From assembly GCF_028389875.1 (NCBI RefSeq), contig NC_084663.1:216528876-216592875 (forward strand): DNA of 64,000 nucleotides. The letters are read 5' to 3'. The position numbers and the translations under genes are program-made. Below are positions 1 through 11,139 of this stretch, in pieces. The stretch comes from Rhea pennata. Lineage: Eukaryota > Chordata > Aves > Rheiformes > Rheidae. The notes beneath the pieces were generated by a model that had not been told where the DNA came from, made no database searches, and saw only the letters and a list, made by a program, of their open reading frames with translations. The first letter of the stretch is position 1; each line of letters begins with the position of its first letter.

Positions 1-1720
1 GCAGGGAGGACAGCCCAGACCTTTCTGCTGCAGCTCCTCAGGCAGGGGGGGCTCCCTTGGCCCAGCAGTGCCCCAGGGACGTCCCCAGGGCATGCATGGC
101 CCGAGCTGGGCAGGAGCACTGGCAGCTGCCTCCCTCCAAGGGCAGAAAGCTTGTCCTTCTGCCCATTCAGCTTTCTTCCTCTCCTCCTTCACAGCATACA
201 GAGCAAATGGGAGCTCCTAGAGCCCGCAGTAGGGAGGAGCTTTACTGCCAGGCTGCCCAAAGCAGCCGCCTGAGCTTCCTCCAGCTCCATCACGCTCTCC
301 AGCAAGGCCAGCACCAGCATCCTCCCCCAACGCACCAGCTCCAGCACCCCCACACAGTGCGAGAGGCCCCGGCAGCCCCCAGGCAGGGGAGCGCTGGAGC
401 CAGCAGAAAGTCAGCACCGCACAGCGGGACCACAGCCACCAAGACGCCAGCTTGGAGCAGTGCTGCCGCCTGGGATGGGAGGCATGCCGAGGTGGGCAGC
501 CAAGGTGTCAAGGACATCTTCACAGTCAGGGACCAGTGCCCAAGCGTGCCTGCGCCCATGGGCTGACGGGCAAAACAGGGCCATCAACGGCTGCAGCTTC
601 TCAAACCATCTGGAGCAGGGGCACAGGGCTCTGCAATCACAGATTGACCCCAGAAAAGCATTTTTAAAGCAGTCTTCAAATTAGTTGCTCATGCACTGCA
701 ACCTTCACTGGTTTCTTATGAATCAGGAAGGGAAAGCCTCTGACATCAAGTGTTTTCACGGGATGCTCCACACCAAGAAGCAGAAGTACTGGACAGCAAG
801 CAGCGCTCTTTGCTACCCTGATGTGTGGCTGCAGGAGCTGGTAAAGAGCTGAAGCTCAGCTTGCACCCACCAGCCAGAGCCTGACATAGACGGGAATCCT
901 GGAAACTCAGCCGGGGCCTGGGAAACTGCACTTGGAGATGTGCTGAAAATGATCGAATCTGCTTCCCTGCACAAAAAGGGAGACCAGGTAAGGGGTCTGG
1001 AGCAAAACAGAGACCAGAGAAAGGGGAAGAGCACACAGTCACAGATGAAGGTTCACAGCAGCTGAAATGCTGCAAAGGGGACAGATGCCTGTGTACCCTT
1101 TAAGAGACTATGGTCACCAAGCGACGCTGGAGCATCTGACATGGAAGTTCCAAAATTGAATCCTGATGAGGACAGACTCCATCAGATGGAGATGATTGTC
1201 GCTGCAAAAGGGAAGGGAGGAAAAAAACAGTCGCTGCTGAAGTCTAGGTTGTTAGAAGACACTATGGCAAAATGGTCATGGTGAAGCATTACAAGGCACT
1301 GTTCTTGTACGTGAATTCTTCCTGAGCCCAGATCAGCAGTGGTCTCCCTGGTTTTCAAGGTGTCCCTGCTATGTGCCATGTGGGCTTTGGAGGTCTACTG
1401 CCAGTCTGGTCAGAAGGGCTGATCCACTTTGCAAAAGGGTTTTGGAAATTGTGAAACTGTATGTTAAAAGTGCCACTCAGGACACTGACAAAAACCTCTT
1501 TGGACATGTTTCCGAGGTTGTCCTGGGCATGTTGGCAACAGTAGCAAAACAGGAGGGCTCAGGTCTGGTTCCTAATCCAAGAAAAAGTCTGGAGCACAAG
1601 AGAGCCACCTCATGCCCCTGTAGTGAAGGCCCCAGCCCCTAAAAAGAAAAGGGATGGGGCACAGGCTCCATTGCTGGCTGGATGTGTCCCACGGGCTGGT
1701 AGCATTTGACCTGACAAGGC
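1..1720. other. Intergenic, no gene recognised
   Basis: Moderately GC-rich start (1-600) with short overlapping frames on both strands, none resembling a known protein. Nothing else supported. Confidence 0.6.
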
Positions 1721-1724
1721 CCTG

Positions 1725-1802
1725 AGACACCCGACCTGGTTGGCCCTGCTCTAAGCTGGGGTTGAACCACAGTGGACCACCCCACATTATTCTGTGACTA
1801 TC
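1725..1802 (+). mobile_element. Ancient CR1 LINE 3' end
   Basis: A diverged version of the CR1 end: GACCTGGTTGGCCCTGCTCT, AAGCTGGGGTTGAACCAC, then ATTATTCTGTGACTAT as the tail. Order and spacing fit; identity is modest. Confidence 0.55.
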
Positions 1803-1805
1803 TGA

Positions 1806-4170
1806 CTCAGCCAATGACCCTGCTGAAATGTCCATTCCTTTGAAGACCCTCCGCAGCTGCTGGGCAATTCAGCAGCAACCTTTGTGGTTAATGCAGCCCT
1901 GGGCTGGGCTCCAGTAGGTAAAGCGGCTCCTATCAGCCACTCTGGCACAGCTTGGAAACCAACAGAGAGCAAACCATCACCAGCATGCAAAATGTGAGTG
2001 AAGAGGGTGTAGAAGACGGCCTCGGGACCCTGATCCCCCCTGGCAACCAGACAAGTGCTTGTAGGAGAAAAACCTTGCATGCTGCTAAATAACAGACTGA
2101 CTGCAACAGGCTCAGGAAATGCCCTGAGCTGAAAATAGCCACCGGTGGGAAGGACACTTGGGAGAAGTATCCCACGTGTTCCTGCTCATCCCCCTGCACC
2201 ATCACCCTGCTCCTGCTCATCCCCCATCTGTCATTCCGACAGAGGACAGGGCTAGGAAGACCCTTGGTCTGAGTCAACATATTCAATCCTCCTCTCCGCT
2301 GATGTAAGAAGCAGAGAGGGAATTTGCAGGGAACTCTGCAGACCTTGTCTCCATCCCCCAGCACCACAGGGAGCTGCGGCACTCCAGTGCTCTGGCAGCC
2401 GTTCCTGCAGAGCCAGTGACCATGGGTCAAGGGCGGCCCCAGGACTGGCTGCAGCAGCGGTTCACCCACATGGCCCATCCATCAAAGAGCAAGAACTTCA
2501 TCAATGCATCAGGCATCACGCATAAGGAATCCTGCAAGAAGAGGGTTACTGGTTTTCAAGAGGAAAATACGGATTTTTTTTCAAAATTGCCACTAATACA
2601 TTAATAATGTTCTAATATTTGGTGGCTTCAGGGCTTTTAACAATTCAATATTCTGCAAAGCTCAAAGTATCATAATTTATATTATGCTTGAAATTGCTTA
2701 TAGCCAGTAGAGATTTAATCATGCAATAATAAGACTGTTAATCTTCATATGCCAAGAAGTGCTCAGGCTGTTATCTCCTAATTACTTCAACAAATTTTAA
2801 TTAATCCAGAAAGTATTATCTCAAATCCCTTCAGCGAAGGCAGTGTCTCACTGAGGGGTAGACCTCAGCAGATAAGGGTGGAGTGAGATTGCTCGGTCTT
2901 GCTGCAGACCCTGTGCAGCCAAAGGGGGACCTAACCCAGCAGTGAACACTGTTCAAACAGTGATAACCACGTGGCAGCCCTGCCTGCATGTCCCTCTGTC
3001 TGTACTGTTCTCTGGTTAAAGCAGAAATGAAAATACAAAATGCAACTTGAGGCTGTCCACAGAGAGCTCAGCAGCTCACAGGCTCCTTGGTGACATTAGC
3101 TCTGTGCAGAATTTGCATCAAGAGCTCAATAACCAACCACAGAGATGACTTGTTTTGCTCCTGCCCTTATGAAAATAGAATTCCAGATTGTTGTACAGTC
3201 ATCCAGGCTCATCACCCATGCTCTGCATGTAAATGACTGCAATGCCATGGGAACAAGGCTTCCACATGTAAATGATAAGAGCAGCAACTCTGATCACAAC
3301 CGCTGCTCGCTTCTGAACGCAGCTGTTGTGGTCCTAGCTTGGGTAAATGGAGGAAGAATTAGCAGAAGAAAGTCTACAAAGTTTCCAATACACTGTCATG
3401 GGGGCCTTGACAAGCTCTGCAATGAGCTCATTCAGCTTCAATGCCTCAATGTTTATTAGCTGCCTCATTTTAGGCACCTTGATAGGAAAAATATACATAT
3501 AAAAACGTATTTTGGGGGCAAACCCTGTTTTAACATTAAACATGAAACACCAACAGACACAGAAGAAATGGCTAAGGGTTTGGGAGTGAAAACATGGAAA
3601 CTGAGTGTCTTCAAGTGAAAGATTGAGCAGAGGATGAAAACAGCCAAAAATAATATAGTATCATTCAATAAAGATGCAGAGAGCAGAACCAAAACAGTAA
3701 TATGTTTGCGTCAACACTGCTGCTATCAGTCTAAGAAATAAGAGGAGAGCTGGAATGTCTGACCTTAACTGAAAGCATCAGTGTAATAAGTGTCCTAGAG
3801 ACTTGATGGAAAAAAACCCCACAGGAACAGTAATACCAAGAGAGAAACATACAGAAAGATAAAGCAGCTTGTGCTAGCAGTGGAGTGCACCTGTATGTCA
3901 GAGAGAGCTGCAGATCAAATCTAATTAACAAATTAAATTCTTCAACAAATAAAATCCATATGGACTGCTATTCAAGCCTCAGGAAGAAGAATTTAATATT
4001 TCAAATTTAGAACCTGTATTATCCCTGTGATGTGACCGGGGGATGAGAGATCTGGGAGACAGCGGGAACTGCCCCACATGCAAGTTAGACAGTATCTTGT
4101 GGAGCTGCTTTGATGAAGCTCCCAATAGGAAGCACAACCTAGATTCGGCCTTGTGGTGTGCACGGAGCTG
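1806..4170. other. Intergenic, no gene recognised
   Basis: Contains an AT-rich stretch (2570-2830) with several homeodomain-type TAATTA or TTAAT motifs. No exon or repeat recognised. Confidence 0.55.
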
Positions 4171-5240
4171 CAGAATAACAGAATCACAGAATGGTTGAGG
4201 TAGGAAGGGACCACCAGAGATCATCTAATCCAACCCCCTGCTCAAGCAGGGTCACCTAGAGCGTGTTAGACAGAGTTGCATCCAGGTGGGTTTTGAATAT
4301 CTCTAGAGAAGGAGACTCCACAACCTCTCTGGGCAGCCTGTTCCAGTGCTCTGTCACTCTCACAGTAAAGTTTTTCCTCATGTTCAGATGGAACTGCCTA
4401 TGTTTCAGTTTTGCCCATTGCCTCTTGTCCTATCATTTGGGACTGCTGAAAAGAGTCTGGTCCCATCCTCTTGACACCTCCCCTTTAGATATTTGTAGAC
4501 ATACAAACAGGCTGGGCTAAACAGGCCCAGCTCTCGCAGCCTTTCCTCATAAGAGAGAATAAGCTCCACTCCCCTAAACATATTAGTAGTCCTACCTGGA
4601 CTCTCTCCAGCAGTGCCATGTCTCTCTTGTACTGAGGAGCCCAGAACTGGACACAGCACTCGAGATGCCACCTCTCCAGGGCTGAGGAGAGGGGCAGGAT
4701 CATCTCCCTCGACCTGCTGGCAACACTCTCCCTAATGCACCCAAGGAGACCATTGGTCTTCTTGGCCACAAGGGCATATTGCTGGCTCATGGTCAACTTG
4801 TTGTCCACGAGCCCTAACAGGTCCTTCTCTGCAGAGCTGCTCTCCAAAGGTCAGCCCCCAGACTGTGCTGGTGCCTAGGGTTATTCCTCCCCAGGTGCAG
4901 ACCCTGCACTTGCCCTTGTTGAACCTCATGAAGTTCTCCTCTGCCCGACTCTCCAGCCTGTCCAGGTCTCTCTGAATGGCAGCACAGCCCTCAGGTGTAT
5001 CGGCCACTCCTCCCAGCTTGGTATCATCAGCAAACTTGCTGAGGAGGCACTCTGTCTCTTCATCCATGTCACTGATGAGTAAGTTGAACAGGATCAGTCT
5101 CATTACTGACCCCTGTGAGACACCGCTGGCTACAGGCCTCTAAAGGTGTGATCACCTTTCCAAGGATCAAGGTGAGGCCGAGTGGACTGTAGTTTCCTCA
5201 GTCCTCCTTCTTGCTCTTTTTGAATTGTGGAAAGACATTT
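4171..5240 (-). mobile_element. CR1 LINE, 5'-truncated
   Basis: The + strand starts with AGAATAACAGAATCACAGAATGG and continues with the CR1 3' UTR. RT sequence follows on the minus strand ([25 protein letters not shown], 5103-4732). Near 5143-5152 the match jumps to a more upstream RT segment (ATCACCTTTCC...CCTCCTTCTTG), so several hundred bp of RT are deleted internally. Frames are broken. Confidence 0.92.
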
Positions 5241-5244
5241 ACTC

Positions 5245-7025
5245 ATAGGACCAAGTGATGGTCCCTGCACATCAGGAGCACTTGTAGTGCTTCAGGCTTT
5301 TGAAACACAGATCAACTAAATCTTCTCTGCATCAGTATTTACTACTGATAAATTATAGCTTCCCTAGAAGATGGTGGGGAGATTCCCACGTCAGAACCTC
5401 TCTCTGGATGAAGGGCAGCCTTGCGCTGAGGACCAAGCAGCAAGAATAAGAAAACAAAGAATGCCTCTCTCCACCTTCAGAGGTTGTGTGAGGAGGAGCA
5501 TCTTTCTCAGTCCATTGGCCAGCCTATGCCCAATGCAAAAGGGTTGGTTTCCGTTCTCTTTTATCCTTTTAAAAGCTTGTCCACCAGCACTGTGGTGGAC
5601 CTCACTGCTTTTAAGAGGCCTTCAGGCTGCAGGACAGGCAGCAATTGCAACAGGTTAATTCTGTAGGATACTGTTCTCATTCATCAACTTTAAAAGTGAC
5701 TAACGTGCAGTTTTAATGTGTGACTCGACTCCTTGTGCTGAGAATAGATAAATAAGGCTTTTCCAGATGGCCTTTCCACAGTTTATTTATATCTTCTGTG
5801 TAATTTATTATATCAACATAAAAGGCTGACTGCCAGGTCTCTCCCAAAGCAAGCTCAGCCAGCTCCATCCCAGTGGCCACTGCATCTCCAGGTGCCCATG
5901 GGGAGTGTCCGGGCATGCAGGAAACCCTTATCAGGAGACCCTGATAAAGATGAAAGCCCCGCAAGTGAGGCACCGCTAAGTGAGAGATGTCCCTGCCTCA
6001 GAGACTGGACCCAAGTGTGGAAGAAACGCCCCAGACGTGCTGTTAGACACATGCTGTTTCTCTGTCTCTTCAGCCCTTTAATCAATTTCATTGCTTCTGA
6101 CTGAGAGGACGGGGAAGCCTCACCTGAATAAAGCACATTAGCTGCATTAAATTTCAACGTTGAATTTCATCCAGTATTGTACAACTCATTCATTATCTTT
6201 AGTCACTTAAGCTTCTGTCGTTCTTGCCTTGATATATATTTTATTGTGTCATCTGCAAAACAGTTCCGTCACATCTCATGGGCTTTCTAATTAATGCTGT
6301 TCTTCTACTAGCAATATTTTCTTGGTGAAAAGCAGGAGTTGTATTCAATGAATTTAAACTGACTGATAACATCACTTTGACCTTTTCGGCTGCGTTTTTT
6401 CAAGACTCATGCTTAACCTGCTTTGTTTGAAGAAAGACACTGCAACAGACACCAGGACAAGCACACCTGTCCTGCCTCGCTGTTTGAGGAAAGATGGACA
6501 TCACAAAAGAAAAATACAATCAAAAACAATAAGGCGTCATTAGGTGAAAGCTGTGTGCTGATACCCTCACCAGGAGTGCATTTAGCATCACAAAAATGCC
6601 TTTATCATTGTATCACCACAAGAAAGCATACAGTTAATAGTTTATTAATTATTAACCTTCTAAAATTTATTTTGCAACATTTGCATTGTTCTTCTTAGAG
6701 AACAGAAAAGAGAAAAAACATTGTAGATGAACTACATAAACAAAAGATGAATCCAGCTGGCTGATGAAATGCTGTTTTTACTAGCCACCATTACTACTGC
6801 AGAATCATGCTGGTTTGGTCTATAATTTCTTCATAAATACCAAGAGGATGCAGAAGAGGGAGCTCACACATTTGTAAATCAAAAATGTAATAAATTGTAA
6901 CTATTTGTTCATTGTTTAGAAGGAGGAATAAGCCAATGGAGGGGGAGGAGGAGGTTTTACAACAATCAGGGTTGAGACATGGTGTCAGACAAATAAATTA
7001 TGGTAAGCACAAAAGCTTATATGAC
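5245..7025. other. Intergenic, no gene recognised
   Basis: AT-rich in 6120-6900. A possible very old LINE relic lies around 6060-6280, too diverged to call. Confidence 0.5.
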
Positions 7026-7029
7026 CCCT

Positions 7030-7480
7030 TGTGGAACCGGTGTCGGGGCCCTAGCTATCTTGCAGGACTATGAAGAGCTGAAGTAAGCAACAAGCTGCTC
7101 AGAGGTTTTGAAGGTAAAAGGATAAAGAAAAGATAAGCAGGCGCCTGTAATTTTCTCACAGAACAGCATCCCAAAAGGGAGTCAACACAACAGATAAGCA
7201 AACCCCTGTGATCACTCACAAGGAGACAAACCAAAATAAAGAGGCAGAAGAAGAGCACGGCCTTCCTCTCCACGACCACCAGAGAGCTTCAGACGACCCC
7301 CCCAGCAACTCACACATGCGCGGGACGCACCGGGAGATTACAACGCAGACTATAAGGGGGGACTGTGTGTGAGGGAGGCGCGCGCCGTTGGCGGAGCTGA
7401 GACTCCCCGGCCGCCCAGCGCTGTTTTGCTTGTGGCTGCTTACTTAATTAAATAAATTGTTCACATGATTTAACAAACTC
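7030..7480 (+). mobile_element. Probable solo ERV LTR
   Basis: A promoter-like block without genes. It has a TATA-like TATAAGGGG at 7351-7359, then a GC- and CpG-rich stretch (GGCGCGCGCCGTTGGCGGAG, near 7378), then CTGCTTACTTAATT and the polyadenylation signal AATAAA at 7451-7456. This is the U3-R-U5 order of an avian ERV LTR. Ends and target-site duplication could not be set, and no internal viral sequence follows. Confidence 0.45.
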
Positions 7481-7484
7481 TCCG

Positions 7485-8570
7485 TATGAATTAACCTTCA
7501 AGAGAGTAACTTATGACAAAAAATAATTGCAGTAAGTGAGCAAGCTATCTTGGTATCACATGCATGTGCATCAAATAAGTCTCAAATCCCTCTCTTGATG
7601 TGCCATAGGGAAGCTCTCAGATCCCAGGAATATTTGCACCCACTCATTGCCATGATGGGGCCAAGGTCCCTCAGGAACTAGATCTCACAAGCACCACCCA
7701 TTCTGCAGACCCAGGTCTTCTTCATCTCAGTGTTAAAGATCACTTGATGAACTTCCAAACCCCTGAAAAACTGATCTTGTGTTCCTTAAAACAAGAGTCA
7801 CCTCTGGAGAATAAAGAAAACAGTGACTGCACTAAACACAGAGCATAGCATTCCTCCCAAATACACTGTGGAGGACGTGGCTGGGATCTACTTCGCATGA
7901 GGCCCAGGAGGACCAGGCATGGTGCGCATGGTAGATCAGAGCTGCTCAGGAGAGGATGAACTGGGAGCAGCCCCATGCACGAGTGAGAAGCAGAGCAAGT
8001 GCTGGAGATGAGCATGGGGCAATGGGTGGGGAAGCTTCACAGGGGGACGCGGGGACACAAAAGGTGGCTCAGAATGGCACTCTTTTTCAGGTCTGGAGAG
8101 TAAATGTGAAGAAAGCATCTGGAGCTTCAGTATTTGCCCCCAAGCTTTTCCTTCTTCTCCAAGCTTCAAATTTCCAAATTGTAATCCAGGTTGTTTTGCA
8201 GCTGTAATGCCCACAGAAATGCTGAAATTGTCCACTCACCCTGAAATGCAGCAAAAGGACGTGAGAACATGGCAGGAGATGGCAGGTAACAACACAACCG
8301 AGCAGAAGAGTCACTTCTGCTCTACAGCCATCATGCACATCTTTAGTTCTTTGAAATACAGCCTCTCTGAAAAGGTTTGGGCTTGATAGACATAACACCA
8401 GTAAAAGAAAAATAAGTAACTGGCTTCTTTTGGTAAAAGTGTTAGTCCTCAAGATATATGGGACAGTACTTTTTGGTGGTTTCTGCCTTTTTTTTCCTCT
8501 CAATCTCTATTTTTTAGTATGTGTTTTTCATGTGGTACATGGAGAGAGGAGAGCTATGAAAAGCACTCAG
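7485..8570. other. Intergenic, nothing recognised
   Basis: Short chance frames only (longest 138 codons, minus strand, no family resemblance). Confidence 0.55.
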
Positions 8571-8574
8571 GCAG

Positions 8575-8965
8575 AGGTTAATAATTCAGCATCCTGATGG
8601 AGGGGTTCATTTCCAGAGTGGTTCTGACAAGCACTGAAAAAAAAGAAAAGTTGGATGTAGAAAATAAGAAGTTGGTCAAATACATCCTAAAGCAGAGGCA
8701 ATAATGAAATTGTTGCTAGCACGACCCAAGGGAGAGGGAGCATCGTTTCTCCAGCCCTTTAAAGCACCTGTGGCAAATGTGGATGCAGGAGAGCTCTTGC
8801 CGTTCCTTTCAGCTCTTCTCCATTTCATCTGCAACTGCCTCTGCCAGATAAAAACCTAGAGATCCAGATTATCAGAGCAATAAGCCTTGGCAGGGGCACC
8901 TTCAGGCTTACACAGCCTCAGTTCTGCAGACTTTCAAGGTGCAATAAAATTCTCCATCCTGTAGA
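8575..8965. repeat. Diverged duplicated block, copy A
   Basis: Collinear with 10715-11135. Shared landmarks in order: AATTCAGCATCCTGATGG, GAAGTTGGTCAA, TAATGAAATT, CTCTGCCAGATAAAAA, GGCACCTTCAGG and ATTCTCCATCCT. Rough similarity is two thirds by eye, with small gaps. No coding frame is shared. Confidence 0.75.
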
Positions 8966-8969
8966 GCCT

Positions 8970-10710
8970 CACAGCAGGACCAACAGTCCTTCTGAGAGAT
9001 ACGGAGCAATAATTTTAAGAGCACGTAAGTGATTCAAGACCCAAAGCCTGAGTTTCTTGGTTATCAACTTTCCAGACCCCAATGCCCTACAAGAGCACTA
9101 GCCAGCCACACCAGAGGTTTGGGAAGGAGGGGATGGCATGATCGGAAATCCTGCTGATGCCAAGAACTGCCGGATGAAACGTCCCAGCATTTGTTGCACA
9201 ATGGAAAAAGCTAACAGTGGTGGAAATTTTTCAGCTATGCAGCAGTGATGAGGGGCACAGCATGGGCATTAAACCATACACTGCTTTAAGATGGAGAAAT
9301 TTATGAAAAGTATTAGATGAGATCGCTAACAGGCAGGCATGGGGCTCCAGGCTCTCTGCTCCTGGGTTGCAATCTCAGTGATCAGCTCTGTCCTTCAAGT
9401 TTATTAAATCATGCCTGCTGCCAAAGGAAGTATCTTTTATTACTCTGCAGTTTATTGCTCTGATTTGTTTTTATTATTTTAGTCTTCAGTTTTGGTTTAT
9501 ATTTCTATTCTGGTACAAGTTCTGCTTTTAAAGCCTGTTTTATTAATATATTTATATATATAAATATTAATATATGCAGTAACTCAGTATGTTTATTGAC
9601 CTTACAGTTGATAAAAGGACCTCACTCATTAGACAACATACCTAATATGAAAAAGAAAGATACCTTGACAATATTACTACAGAAAAGCCTCCCACAGTAG
9701 CACAATACACTGTTATTTTTCTGTTTTTGGCTCTGAGCTGTGCCCATTTGAACAGCACCAAGAAATGCCACCTCCAGGTCCGGGTTATCAGTAATGATGG
9801 CTAAGACCAAAGGACCATGGGCTCAGGCCGAGCTCCCACATGGTGTCCTGGCATCTCTTGAGCACAAACACACACTGCATTTGGGGCACATCTAAACCAA
9901 TGAGGCCAACCCATGCTGAGCAAGCCACAGCCCTGCCTTGAGAAACTGCGTAAAGATGATGGGGTCCACCACCACAAAATTCAGAGGTGCACCTCTAACA
10001 CTAACCAAGAGATGCCTCCCACCACAAGGTTCCATCTGAAAACTGGGGCAAAGCCACATGGGTCACATGCACCACCGTGGAGGCCACCTGGGAGAGCTGG
10101 AGTGAAGTCTCAAAAGCCTCACTAGGCAAATACCCCTTAACACACTGGTTTAAGGCTGGGGACATCAGGCAGAACAAGAGAGGAAGGACGGATACTGCTG
10201 CTGTTAAAAATGGTGCAATTCCTCATGAATAGCTGGTGTGGCTTCAGGAGAAACATGGTCAGCCATGGACAAATGAATGCACATACCCCAAAAAAGATAC
10301 AAGAATAGTGATGGAACCTTTTAAAAATTAGAGTTTTTCCCCTCACTCCAAACATTACATTTGGAATTCTGGTTTTTGCCTCTTCAAAAAGGTTATGCTT
10401 CCTAGCCTATCTGCACAGTGGAGAGAATTATAAGATGGAAGTTCTCCTACACCCCTTTGAATGCACTTTGAGGCCTTCACAAGACCTCTTTCAAATGAGA
10501 GTTCACCACTCTGGAAACTAAGCAATCTCTAATACCTATAGGCATGTATGCAGTACCAAAAGGGGTGTTAGAGAGAGGATTTGGAAACTGAGGTGTCATG
10601 GTCTGTTTGAAGGCTGATAATTTTCCACAGCATGACAGCTGAATTAGAGAGAGTAAGAACTACCACGGGAGTGGCAGGGAGGAAATAAGGAGTGTTCTTA
10701 GTCAGCTGAA
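8970..10710. other. Intergenic, nothing recognised
   Basis: Apart from the AT hairpin at 9.54 kb, no repeat, RNA or coding feature seen. Confidence 0.55.
9541..9577. repeat. AT-rich near-palindrome
   Basis: TATTAATATATTTATATATA followed by TAAATATTAATATATG. Can fold into an almost perfect AT hairpin. Confidence 0.85.
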
Positions 10711-10714
10711 GCAA

Positions 10715-11135
10715 GTGCAAGGCAGAATAATTCAGTTTCCTGATGGGATAATTCATTCCAAAACTTATCTGAAAAGTACTGACCTTGAGAAAGTTGCATG
10801 TGAAGTTGATCAAGAGCATTCTGAAACTGAAGTAATTAATGAAATTACACCAGTGCATCTCTGGGGTGGTGCAAACATGATTTATTCTGTGCTCTAAAGC
10901 AGTCTGTGTTGACTGAGTGATCCATCCAGTGCTATGTAACAAGTTCAGCCCCCTCAGTTCTCCTCCTTGTGCCAGGCAGGTGCTCCTCTGCCAGATAAAA
11001 ATCCACGCAGAGCCTCCTGCTGCACTCAGACCACAGTTACAGCAGTACCATTGGCCCCAGGCACCTTCAGGGCGATTAACAGCTGCTCTGTACACCCTTG
11101 CTCACTTTTCCAGGAGTTATAATTCTCCATCCTTG
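10715..11135. repeat. Diverged duplicated block, copy B
   Basis: Partner of 8575-8965. Its landmarks are AATTCAGTTTCCTGATGG, GAAGTTGATCAA, TAATGAAATT, CTCTGCCAGATAAAAA, GGCACCTTCAGG and ATTCTCCATCCT. Same orientation. Confidence 0.75.
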
Positions 11136-11139
11136 GGAA

